Origin: Favolaschia claudopus | Taxonomy: Eukaryota > Basidiomycota > Agaricomycetes > Agaricales > Mycenaceae | DNA length: 64,000 nucleotides | Direction: 5' to 3' | NCBI GenBank assembly: GCA_037176885.1 | Contig: JAWWNJ010000134.1 | Location: 434,001-498,000 of the forward strand | In this document: positions 48,435 through 59,845 of the stretch, one piece after another | How the letters are laid out: the number at the start of each line of letters is the position of its first letter | Numbering within the stretch: the first letter of the stretch is position 1 | Made by a program: the position numbers and the translations under genes | Notes under the pieces: generated by a model | Databases searched by the model: none | The model's input: only the letters and a program-made list of their open reading frames with translations | Told to the model about the DNA's origin: nothing

Positions 48435-51400
48435 GCAAGGTAGGTCGACGTACTCGTCAGATTTGTAGGAGATGAGGAGGAGGAGATGGGTTTTTGGGGT
48501 GTGTGCGGGGAATGGCCGCCCTGACCGACGCGGCTGGGGCCGGGAGCGATATTTCGTCTCCAGGCGCTCCGTGTGGGCAGCAGGCACGGCCAAACCGTAC
48601 GCAAAGGACACCGAGGGTCGGAATGAGACCCAGAGCGACCCAATGGAGCGAAGCTCTAAGAGTCGAAGACTCGCGCGAGGGCGAGAAACGACACGAGGTC
48701 CCAACAAGAGCTGAGAGAGAAGAGAAAAAGGAGAAAGAAAGAAAGAAAAAAATTGGAAAGCTAGCACGAGAATGTGTAGACAGAATTACCGTGACACCAA
48801 ATGTAAACGTGCTGCCGTCGGAGGCCGATCAGAGATGTGGAAATGGAGGTCAATGCGAAGGTGTGTCAACGAGCATCCAGGTGAAAGGTTTCCGCTGCTC
48901 CAGAGGATAGAGATCCTTCTCCCGACAAGATGGGAGGCCCGACTGTAAACCAGGAAAGTTGGGAGATCAAAGTGTCTTGCTGTGCATGGAGAGTGCTTGC
49001 AATTGCGATCGGCACGATTGTTGAAGATAGCCGATGAAATTGCGGTCGATGCTGTGATGAGCGCAGCGACCGTTGACGGTAAATTGCTTCCATCAACCGC
49101 GAAGAGAGAAAGGAGAGGAAGGAGTGCAGATCGTGCGATGTTCCAGGTCGTGCTGAATGGAGAATGATTGTGATGTCAAGAGACAAAGTGTCGCGAGAGG
49201 AATTCGCCGCTATAGCGTACGGAACACATTCCCGAGGTATACTGCCCGAAGCTACGGATGCAGGAGAGCACTAGACGCGCGCGAGATCTTGAGTTATGAT
49301 TGATACAGTGATTGGTGAGTTTGCCGCAAGTTGTGGTGTATGTAATCGAGATGGAGGCCTAAACAGAGTGGAATGGAATAGATGATGAAAGCCGCGGAAG
49401 TAAGCCGTTGGTGCGCAAGCGTGTACCGCTGAATGATGGCGAATGAAGTGTCCCAGACCACGAAATTCAATGAGGGAAAGATGAGGTCAAGTAGAAACAG
49501 AAGTTCCACGACCAGGGCTGGTTGTAACCGGTGTAGATAGGCTTGAGATCAAGTGAGCGTATAATCACGGGGGATTATGGGATGAGATGGGCGTCCATGA
49601 TGAACTATCGGTGCCTGAAACAGAGAAACAGCGAAAGTGATGGTCGGGGGTTGTTAGCAGTAAATGTTCGGTTGTAGAGAATCAAAGGCAATGAGCGTAT
49701 GTGTGAGAAAATGGGCAAAAGCTTGACGAGATGCGTGGAAGCGCGTTCAATCCGCAATGAAGCCAAGACGAAGAAATAGACTTGATGAGAACAGAGTGAA
49801 AGGGATGTGTCATATGCTAAGGATTAGACCAGCTGCGATGGTCACCCGAAATACGATCATACAGTGTGAATATGCCGCTGTCAATGAGTGCGTTAGCACT
49901 GGCGACATCGCGCGGTCAAACGGAACAGAAGTTGTGGAGTCTCCCCAGGAGACGTAGAGTGCTAGACAGCAGTACAACAGTACAGGCGGGGAATAAGACC
50001 GAGAGTCGGAACTCGTGGTATAAACCCCATAGTCTGCGAACGAATTCAACATTGCTAACCCTCTAATCAGAGGTAGCTCCGTCAAGCTCGTTGTTTCCAA
50101 AGAAATGAAGGTCGAGGAAAAATAAAAGAAGAGAAAAGAAATCAGGCCAAATGCAGCGCAGTCTGGTCGATTCGACGGAAGAACGCCGTCAACTCGCTAC
50201 CAGTCTGGAAGAAAATGGAATTCGGAAGGATTGAGCAAGACGCAATTAAATGCAATGTCACCTGGTGCCATGATCGCCTCGATAAATGAAACACCGTCGG
50301 GCCGAGAGCAAAAGGACGTCGAGAGAAAGAAATAAGAAGCGGCCGGTCGCGGCGCGGAAGGCTCCCCGTTGCAACCTAACCAGCTCAACAGATGTTACCC
50401 TATCAGACCGGTGGCCCGCAAGGCGACTCAAGATTGAGAGAAATGGAAAACACTGAGGAAATAGAGGTTGTAAAAGCGACGAGTGATGCACATCGGACAC
50501 CAGAATCTTGATCCATTAGATGGTTCAAAAAACATTCCCTGTCGAGGCCGATGGAATGACACCAAACCCGCATGTGATTGAAGGGAAAAGATCGCGGGGA
50601 AATGAGAATTAAACCACAGCGTCAAATAATCCGCTGCGTGGAAGGGAATCCGATCGTCTCGACTGAGATATCCCGTAGAAGCGAGGGTCATGGTGCGGGG
50701 CGTGCAATGCAATCCCCCAAGAAGCTGAATATGGGAAACAATACACATAGCGCGGGATATCACAGCGACCCCGGGTGACCCAATAATGTTGAGAATGTAA
50801 CTGCTCCGGAATTGTGCACAGGAAGAAACGAGAAGGTTGGCCAGCACGTTCGGCTACGAGAAACTGAACACCGAGGACACGCCGGGCGCAACATGACGCA
50901 ACTGCCTCAAAGACAATATGTCCAATGAGGCCCGCCGCAATAGCTGAGAAAATTGAAATTCCGCAGAATCAGATGGTCCCGCGAAGTTTAGATACGGAAA
51001 CGATGCCCTGAGCGCAATATGTGCCGGCCGTCTAACCGTCTCAACGAAGTCGTCTCCGTTGAGCCCGTAGGCTCGAACCGCTAAGAAAAATGATAGCACA
51101 ATAAACAGAAAAGTGGCATTTCGACGAATATGGATCCAGCAATTCGGCGCGATAGTTCCCAAATCGTCAAGATTGGGACTGAAGAATAATAGAAAAAGAA
51201 AATAGAAAATAGAAAATTTGATCAGTCAAAACGCACCGCGTCCAAGATTGATTGGCTGTGCCGAGAGTCCTTCGCTGAGTTGTAGCCCGAGTCCACCGGT
51301 GTCGAGAAATAGGTAATGTGAGCTGAGGATGAGGAGGACAGCATCGCGAGCCCCTACAGAGAGCCCATGAAAGGCTGATGAGGGGAGAATGAGATGGAAT

Positions 51401-52268
51401 GCGGATAGTTATGATGATAGAGACGGGATGACTGCGTATGTCCGGCGTAAAGACCAAGATAAAAGATGAGAAGGTGAGGCGAAGAAATGGATTTCTGTTT
51501 GAGTGAGGATTGTATCGTGCGGCGGGATAAAGAAAGGGGAAAATCGAGATATTGATGATGCAGAAGATGAGGGCGATATATCCCGAGTGTGTCTGCACAG
51601 GCAAGGATGCTGCATGATTGGTATGATAGAGGGAAGGGATAGAGGATGTTGGGAGATGCGCGCGAACGAGCTATAATAACGCTTGTGCCGCGGGGTTTCG
51701 ACGGTGGCGGGTCCCCACACATCTGTGTGTATCTCCTCGCCAACTTTCCCCGCCGCCGTGCGCTCCGTCGCTTTCGAAATGGGTTTGCGAGTCATCCTGC
51801 CGTGCAGGCATGACTTGCAGTCATCTTCCGCGGTACGTCCCGTCTCGTCGAGCTCAATGCCGTCCACTAAATTCTCCTTGACTAATTTCTTCGCAGATTC
51901 GACAGGAACATGTCCCAGGAGCCGGTGCAGCTCCTCCGGGGTAGTGACGAGTGGCCCGTCCGACGCCGCATTCGCGTGAATAACAGTAGCCGGCACCGCG
52001 ACGGTGTATAGACCACGAACGAGTGGGATCGCGCCGATGCGCTGGTGCTTGGCATCGAAGATACGGCACTCGTTTTGCTGGAATTGAACGGCGTAGCCAG
52101 CGCGGGCGATGCGCCCGATCGAGATGAGAGTGGGGCCGAGTTTGGGTACATGCAAGACGTCCTTTACAAGGACTCTTGTCGACCGCGTCGGTCCGTTTGG
52201 GACTTGTATGTGCATATCCCCCATTCCAACAGCGTCGAGTTGCTGATTATTTGCTGCAGTGGCTTGCA
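48435..52268 (+). mobile_element. Array element E2, carries a Copia fragment
   Basis: It starts directly after E1 with the same GCAAGGTAGG end. Bases 48435-51664 repeat as 52269-55498 at a constant offset of 3834. The rest of the element up to the last seven bases (GCTTGCA, 52262-52268) is replaced by a Copia fragment. Minus-strand frames in the shared part (50854-51162, 50428-50847, 49810-50100, 49294-49509) are partly hydrophobic, such as ATFLFIVLSFFLAVRAYG and SYILNIIGSPGVAVISRAMC. They lie in different frames and could be exons of a decayed or intron-rich membrane protein. I recognise no family and no transposase. Confidence 0.65.
51665..52261 (-). mobile_element. Copia gag-pol fragment inside the array
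   Basis: 597 bases match, in reverse, 62782-63378 of the Copia element without length change. The translated frames I could compare are identical. It covers the region after the protease motif to the start of the integrase core (LHVPKLGPTLISIGRIARAG, LHRLLGHV, CKSCLHGRM, EIHTDVWGP). There is no LTR and no target duplication. Confidence 0.9.
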
Positions 52269-55200
52269 GCAAGGTAGGTCGACGTACTCGTCAGATTTGT
52301 AGGAGATGAGGAGGAGGAGATGGGTTTTTGGGGTGTGTGCGGGGAATGGCCGCCCTGACCGACGCGGCTGGGGCCGGGAGCGATATTTCGTCTCCAGGCG
52401 CTCCGTGTGGGCAGCAGGCACGGCCAAACCGTACGCAAAGGACACCGAGGGTCGGAATGAGACCCAGAGCGACCCAATGGAGCGAAGCTCTAAGAGTCGA
52501 AGACTCGCGCGAGGGCGAGAAACGACACGAGGTCCCAACAAGAGCTGAGAGAGAAGAGAAAAAGGAGAAAGAAAGAAAGAAAAAAATTGGAAAGCTAGCA
52601 CGAGAATGTGTAGACAGAATTACCGTGACACCAAATGTAAACGTGCTGCCGTCGGAGGCCGATCAGAGATGTGGAAATGGAGGTCAATGCGAAGGTGTGT
52701 CAACGAGCATCCAGGTGAAAGGTTTCCGCTGCTCCAGAGGATAGAGATCCTTCTCCCGACAAGATGGGAGGCCCGACTGTAAACCAGGAAAGTTGGGAGA
52801 TCAAAGTGTCTTGCTGTGCATGGAGAGTGCTTGCAATTGCGATCGGCACGATTGTTGAAGATAGCCGATGAAATTGCGGTCGATGCTGTGATGAGCGCAG
52901 CGACCGTTGACGGTAAATTGCTTCCATCAACCGCGAAGAGAGAAAGGAGAGGAAGGAGTGCAGATCGTGCGATGTTCCAGGTCGTGCTGAATGGAGAATG
53001 ATTGTGATGTCAAGAGACAAAGTGTCGCGAGAGGAATTCGCCGCTATAGCGTACGGAACACATTCCCGAGGTATACTGCCCGAAGCTACGGATGCAGGAG
53101 AGCACTAGACGCGCGCGAGATCTTGAGTTATGATTGATACAGTGATTGGTGAGTTTGCCGCAAGTTGTGGTGTATGTAATCGAGATGGAGGCCTAAACAG
53201 AGTGGAATGGAATAGATGATGAAAGCCGCGGAAGTAAGCCGTTGGTGCGCAAGCGTGTACCGCTGAATGATGGCGAATGAAGTGTCCCAGACCACGAAAT
53301 TCAATGAGGGAAAGATGAGGTCAAGTAGAAACAGAAGTTCCACGACCAGGGCTGGTTGTAACCGGTGTAGATAGGCTTGAGATCAAGTGAGCGTATAATC
53401 ACGGGGGATTATGGGATGAGATGGGCGTCCATGATGAACTATCGGTGCCTGAAACAGAGAAACAGCGAAAGTGATGGTCGGGGGTTGTTAGCAGTAAATG
53501 TTCGGTTGTAGAGAATCAAAGGCAATGAGCGTATGTGTGAGAAAATGGGCAAAAGCTTGACGAGATGCGTGGAAGCGCGTTCAATCCGCAATGAAGCCAA
53601 GACGAAGAAATAGACTTGATGAGAACAGAGTGAAAGGGATGTGTCATATGCTAAGGATTAGACCAGCTGCGATGGTCACCCGAAATACGATCATACAGTG
53701 TGAATATGCCGCTGTCAATGAGTGCGTTAGCACTGGCGACATCGCGCGGTCAAACGGAACAGAAGTTGTGGAGTCTCCCCAGGAGACGTAGAGTGCTAGA
53801 CAGCAGTACAACAGTACAGGCGGGGAATAAGACCGAGAGTCGGAACTCGTGGTATAAACCCCATAGTCTGCGAACGAATTCAACATTGCTAACCCTCTAA
53901 TCAGAGGTAGCTCCGTCAAGCTCGTTGTTTCCAAAGAAATGAAGGTCGAGGAAAAATAAAAGAAGAGAAAAGAAATCAGGCCAAATGCAGCGCAGTCTGG
54001 TCGATTCGACGGAAGAACGCCGTCAACTCGCTACCAGTCTGGAAGAAAATGGAATTCGGAAGGATTGAGCAAGACGCAATTAAATGCAATGTCACCTGGT
54101 GCCATGATCGCCTCGATAAATGAAACACCGTCGGGCCGAGAGCAAAAGGACGTCGAGAGAAAGAAATAAGAAGCGGCCGGTCGCGGCGCGGAAGGCTCCC
54201 CGTTGCAACCTAACCAGCTCAACAGATGTTACCCTATCAGACCGGTGGCCCGCAAGGCGACTCAAGATTGAGAGAAATGGAAAACACTGAGGAAATAGAG
54301 GTTGTAAAAGCGACGAGTGATGCACATCGGACACCAGAATCTTGATCCATTAGATGGTTCAAAAAACATTCCCTGTCGAGGCCGATGGAATGACACCAAA
54401 CCCGCATGTGATTGAAGGGAAAAGATCGCGGGGAAATGAGAATTAAACCACAGCGTCAAATAATCCGCTGCGTGGAAGGGAATCCGATCGTCTCGACTGA
54501 GATATCCCGTAGAAGCGAGGGTCATGGTGCGGGGCGTGCAATGCAATCCCCCAAGAAGCTGAATATGGGAAACAATACACATAGCGCGGGATATCACAGC
54601 GACCCCGGGTGACCCAATAATGTTGAGAATGTAACTGCTCCGGAATTGTGCACAGGAAGAAACGAGAAGGTTGGCCAGCACGTTCGGCTACGAGAAACTG
54701 AACACCGAGGACACGCCGGGCGCAACATGACGCAACTGCCTCAAAGACAATATGTCCAATGAGGCCCGCCGCAATAGCTGAGAAAATTGAAATTCCGCAG
54801 AATCAGATGGTCCCGCGAAGTTTAGATACGGAAACGATGCCCTGAGCGCAATATGTGCCGGCCGTCTAACCGTCTCAACGAAGTCGTCTCCGTTGAGCCC
54901 GTAGGCTCGAACCGCTAAGAAAAATGATAGCACAATAAACAGAAAAGTGGCATTTCGACGAATATGGATCCAGCAATTCGGCGCGATAGTTCCCAAATCG
55001 TCAAGATTGGGACTGAAGAATAATAGAAAAAGAAAATAGAAAATAGAAAATTTGATCAGTCAAAACGCACCGCGTCCAAGATTGATTGGCTGTGCCGAGA
55101 GTCCTTCGCTGAGTTGTAGCCCGAGTCCACCGGTGTCGAGAAATAGGTAATGTGAGCTGAGGATGAGGAGGACAGCATCGCGAGCCCCTACAGAGAGCCC

Positions 55201-56200
55201 ATGAAAGGCTGATGAGGGGAGAATGAGATGGAATGCGGATAGTTATGATGATAGAGACGGGATGACTGCGTATGTCCGGCGTAAAGACCAAGATAAAAGA
55301 TGAGAAGGTGAGGCGAAGAAATGGATTTCTGTTTGAGTGAGGATTGTATCGTGCGGCGGGATAAAGAAAGGGGAAAATCGAGATATTGATGATGCAGAAG
55401 ATGAGGGCGATATATCCCGAGTGTGTCTGCACAGGCAAGGATGCTGCATGATTGGTATGATAGAGGGAAGGGATAGAGGATGTTGGGAGATGCGCGCGCG
55501 CAAATTTACGAGCACATCTGCTCCGCAGAAGATAGAGGATCGATCGTTGATATGGGGTATAGGTACCAGCCGGCTGCGGACTGGCAGCCTGACCACCTCG
55601 CTTTTGCCGAACCCTCTACGATGATATCCGCTGAACCTTTCCCTGCAATCACCCGGCAGATGTCAAGTAGGAACCCACGAAGAGCAAATGAAAGTGATGC
55701 GGCACCACACCAGGAAAAAGGAATATCATAGAAAATCTACATAAGACTTTTGGAGGCTACCGTCACCATAACCGCGCCCAACGCTCGCTCGGTCGACGCT
55801 AGCGCGTCGACCATGGCCAGCTCGCATTCGGCCGAAGCGGCATTTTGGCCATCAGCGGCTGCATCCGGCACAACAGCCGCCTTATGACAGTTGATTTATT
55901 TTGACAGCTTTGGAAAATGCATATCACAGAGTTGAATCGATCGACGGCGGCCCGCCTGCGTCTTAGGGGCCACTGAACTTTATACAGTTCGTTTGTTTTG
56001 GCAGCTTTGGAAAATGCAGACCACAGACTTAAGTCGACCCACAGAGTACGCTATATAGCACAGCCACAATCTTATCGGTGTTTGCGCATGTGTGCAATCA
56101 GCAGATCACAGAGTTCCCAAATCGACCGTGTGGGACCTAGCTAAAGCGAGGTGACGCGCTGTCAATGACAAGTGCATTTGTCCGTGATAGATGATAGAGT

Positions 56201-56411
56201 GCCGAGACACGAGATAAGGTGCATCGTCATGCAATGGAGGATGGGCGGCGTCCCGCGATGAGGATGCAGTGCCGAGGCACGAGATGAGGTGCATCGTCAT
56301 GCAATGAGAGATGGGCGGCGTCCCGCGATGAGGATGGAGTGCCGAGGCACGAGATGAGGTGCATCGTCATGCAATGAGAGATGGGCGGCGTCCCGCAATG
56401 AAGGATGGAGT
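56201..56411. repeat. 70-base minisatellite, three units
   Basis: Units start at 56201, 56271 and 56341 (gccgaggcacgagatgagg...), nearly identical, with a partial fourth from 56412. Confidence 0.9.
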
Positions 56412-56439
56412 GCCGAGGCACAGGATAGATCGTTGAATG

Positions 56440-57200
56440 AGAACACTGTCAAAGACGGACGCATCTGCACCGCCGAGCATGGAAGATAGATCTTCGAGTG
56501 AGATTGTCGGCGAAAGCCAACACACCTGCACCGTCAGAGGATAGAGGATTCGTTGTGCCATCAAAAGACGAACACAACTGCACCGATGATAGAGGATCCG
56601 TTGCGCCGTCGATAGATACGAACACAATTTCACCAAGGATAGAGGGATAGAGGCTCGGTTGCGTCGTCGAAGACAGGCACAACTTCACCAAAGATAGAGG
56701 CTTACTCGCGCCGTCAAGAACGAACGCAGCTTCACCAGGATAGAGGCTACATTGCGCTGTCAAGGACAAACACAACTTCACCGAAGATAGAGGCTAGGTC
56801 GCGTCGTCCAGGACGAACGCAACTGCACCGGGATAGAGGCTACATTGCGCTGTCAAGGACAAACACAACTTCGCCGAGATAGAGGATCAGTCGCGCCGTC
56901 GAAAGGCGAAACGCAACTTCACCGAGGATAGAGGCTTGATTGCGCCGTCAAGGACGAACACAACTTCGCCGAGATAGAGGATCAGTCGCGCCGTCGAAAG
57001 GCGAAACGCAACTTCACCGAAGATAGAGGCTTGATTGTGCCGTCAAAGACGAACACAACCTCACCGGGATAGAGGTTCCGTCGCGCTGTCAAAAGACGAG
57101 CACAACTTCACCGGGATAGAGGATTCATCGCGCTGTCGAAAGACAAACGCAACTGCGCCGGGATAGAGGCTAAGTCGATGAGATGCGCCGTCGAGAACGA
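56440..57200. repeat. Degenerate minisatellite, about 45-base unit
   Basis: The theme gatagaggct...tcgcgccgtcaa..gacgaacacaacttcaccg recurs about 15 times with variable spacing between roughly 40 and 50 bases. Confidence 0.8.
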
Positions 57201-58157
57201 ATACATCTGCACTGAGAATATGATATGCACTGCTGAAGATAGAAAGGTAGATTATTCTGCAAGATGCGCCGTTGAAAACGAACGTCTCTGCATTAAATAT
57301 GATAGAGAATAGCTCTCTGAGTGAGATGAATGCCGTCGTTAACGTGAACACTCGCGCCAAAGACGAAGAGCAGTCCGTGAGGTGCACACCGTCAATGACG
57401 GGCACACCTGCAGCGGCGAATAATCGAGAACAAAAGTCGATAGGAGCAGAAGAATTGAAAGTAAAGGGTAAAGCCTGTCTACACCGGCGGACAAGTGTCG
57501 CGCAAATGAAACCACATTTCGTACGCCAGACTGAGGTACACAAGAAGCCCAATAGAGGTTGAATACAACGCACCGCAGCGACCTCATTCCAGGACTCTGA
57601 TGTACAACATTGGAGTGCCAGAAATATCGCCGTAGTGGTCCAGCGAGTGGGAGGAGAACGAATAAGGGGAAAGAATGAGTAGATAACACACCATTGCAGT
57701 ATCTTTCCGCGCTCTGCTAACACGTCGTACCCGTGTGTCTTGACAAAGAACTCGTAGTGACGATTGGGTCTTGAAAGGAGTCGCCATGCAGGAGACAAAT
57801 GTAAGACAGCAGATGAAGGGAGATAAATGGAGAAGTTTCAGCCAGTCTCAAGCTAGAATGTGATAGGAAAGCGTCGAGAGGTCGGTCCCATCCTGCACCA
57901 AATTGTACGAAGTCTGACGTGAAGTCTAGACGTGCCCGACATGAAGTCAAGGGTCGAAGAAGAGATGGGCTGTGAGAGAGGACTAAGGAAGTCCAAGTGT
58001 CTTGACAAAAGCACCGGTGATAGCGCGAGGGAGGACGATGCGCTGTCGACGCCGCAGCGGACGCGAGAGCGGGAGGAAAAAGAGAATGATCGGGGATCAG
58101 CTGTCAATGACAATATCACTCTTACGTCACTACCTTGCCTTTCACTCAGCCGCACTC

Positions 58158-58182
58158 GCAAGCTCGTCACGACTGAGCTTGC
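58158..58182. other. Terminal hairpin of the array element
   Basis: GCAAGCTC and GAGCTTGC form a perfect 8-base-pair stem around a 9-base loop, ending one base before the element/lipase junction. The same hairpin lies at 48409-48433 in E1, one base before E2 begins. Confidence 0.8.
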
Positions 58183-58183
58183 A

Positions 58184-59845
58184 TCCTTGTTGTTGTTGAC
58201 CTCGTCGCGGACTATTTCAAACAGGCCCTTCTCCATCACATCTTCGTATGCTTGGAGGAAGCCCTTGTGGACCTTGACGGGCCTAGTGATGTTCGGGTCG
58301 GGTCGAAGACCCTAGACCCGGGCCGACCCGACCCTGGGTCGGCCCGACCCGGCGGGTCGGGTCTGGGATGTTGCTCGACCCGCGACCCGGGTCTTTGACC
58401 CGGGCCTCGGCAGGTAATTCAAATCGCCTGATCTCTGATGCCGGAGTCCACCCGCAACACCAAATCAAGTTCCTATGATGTTTACGAGGTTTTACCAACA
58501 ACCTTGTAATCAAACACTCGAGCACACCGCTATCCACGTCCATCAAGCCTATTACCAAATTGGGAAGTACATTCAAAATGGTGTATCCGAGAGCAGTTTG
58601 AATGCCTATCTGCTGATTTGCACTTGAAAACATCAAAACTACCTTCTAGTAACCATCCAACACTTTTGGCAACTGTTTCTTCAAGCTTTATTTTTTCTGA
58701 TGGCCGACCCGGGTCGTCGACCCAAGCCCGGGCTTTCGAGCCCGACCCGACCCAACACAGCCACGGACCCGACCCAAGCCCGGGCTTGGCGGCCCGACCC
58801 GACCCGAACAACACTAGACGGGCCCAATTTTCTCTGATGGAGTATAATTGCTCTGTGCGTACTTGATGTCTGAAATTCCGGTGGAGTGATTCGGTGGCAG
58901 ATGAGAATTTTGGAAATCAACTACCTGTCAATATATCCTAGTCTGATAGTTACCACGCCCTGTAAGCGGCGTCCTGCGTTATTATATAAGCATCCATTTT
59001 GGGACATAATGGCAACCAAGCCTTGACGCGTCTTCGATGTTCCGCGCGCGACATGACCCCAGCGAGTAGACTGGATGACTGAGACTAGTATCTTTCAACC
59101 CTCAGTCAACAAATTCTCCCCACAGTCGTCGGATTCGAGCTGAAAAGCGAGTAATTACCGTATTTGGGCGGATGTCCGGTGTGGAAAGATTTGAGCACGA
59201 AGAACTTGAAAATCGTGCAAAGATTGTCTCAATGTCGCAATCCAGTCTCGTCACCGATTTTTCATATAGCTTATGCCTCCAAGTCGCGTCAATTTGGAGG
59301 AAATGAACGCGTTGTTTGGTTGAGCATCGCCATCAATCAGTGATAGATCGAGACGCCGGTTATCAAGGCGCGGTTAGTAACAGACTATATCTTGTGAGGT
59401 ACGAGCAAATCGATATAGCGTCTGTCTGGGAGAGACTAAATATATCCCAAGGCGTCGCTGACCCGCGAAAAGCAACAACTATCTCGCTGCTGGCATCATC
59501 CCGTGCAACGAAGCCGACCCCAGAGAGCTGATTGAATTGATTAGCCGACAGAAGCTGCGAGCAAGAATAACGGACATTCTCCACTAGTGTGTTGCCCAAC
59601 GGACGCTCACAGTGGAAGTGGGGCAACGGATCCCACTTCACGTTGTACGCAGCAGACGAATACTTGGTGTAGTTCACAAATTTACCATACAGTTCATCCG
59701 AAATTTCGTAGTCGACGATGGGGGGGAATCCACCCAGAACCTCCTGCAGGGAGTATCCAGACAAGGGTCTGGCGGTCGGCAGAGCCAGTGAGGAAATCAG
59801 GAGACGAGAGAGCAAAAGCAAGAAGAGGAGAGCGATAGGAGCCAT
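58184..59845 (-). pseudogene. Class 3 lipase, N-terminal part
   Basis: The start ATG is at 59845, with a signal peptide (APIALLFLLLLSRLLISSLA). YGKFVNYTKYSSAAYNVKWD and GFVARDDASSEIVVAFRGS follow, the conserved lid-side segment of fungal class 3 lipases. Further down the strand, an exon from 58861 reads QSNYTPSEKIGPV and resumes after the MITE as KVHKGFLQAYEDVMEKGLFE and DEVNNNKD, stopping at 58184 where E3 begins. The next residues, KSYTVIVTG, are at 47997. Secreted enzymes of this family hydrolyse triglycerides or feruloyl esters. The gene is split by two insertions and cannot make a normal product unless these are spliced out or excised. Confidence 0.85.
58284..58816. mobile_element. hAT-like MITE
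   Basis: 533 bases with terminal inverted repeats TAGTGATGTTCGGGTCGGGT and its near complement ending CCGAACAACACTA. It is flanked by a perfect 8-base duplication GACGGGCC (58276-58283 and 58817-58824). Eight-base duplications and TAG/CTA ends fit hAT elements. Both ends are packed with GGGTC/GACCC words. It has no gene, and it sits inside a lipase coding exon. Confidence 0.88.

Larger units (their letters stand above)
52269..58183 (+). mobile_element. Array element E3, apparently full length (5.9 kb)
   Basis: It starts GCAAGGTAGGTCGACG and ends GAGCTTGCA at the lipase exon. The first 3230 bases repeat E2. A unique part follows, 55499-58002, with minisatellites at 56200-57200 and a 245-codon minus-strand frame at 57798-57061 whose start (RPNRHYEFFVKTHGYDVLAE) looks protein-like before running into repeats. 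The last 181 bases repeat in E1. No transposase, helicase, recombinase or reverse-transcriptase motif is recognised. The ends show a GCAAG...CTTGC relation, and a CTACCTTGC copy near 58130 is inverted relative to the start. Confidence 0.6.

Noticed and set aside
51409..52272. 287-codon minus-strand frame as an intact retroelement gene
   Set aside because: It is a chance fusion of a Copia fragment with flanking element sequence, with no start or complete domain of its own.
56201..57200. CRISPR-like array
   Set aside because: Repeat units are directly adjacent without unique spacers, and the organism is a fungus. It is a minisatellite.
48254..58183. 181-base direct repeats 48254-48434 and 58003-58183 as LTRs of a retrotransposon (both begin TG and end CA)
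   Set aside because: No target duplication, primer site or polypurine tract is next to them and no reverse transcriptase lies between. The junction pattern is explained better by head-to-tail copies of one element.
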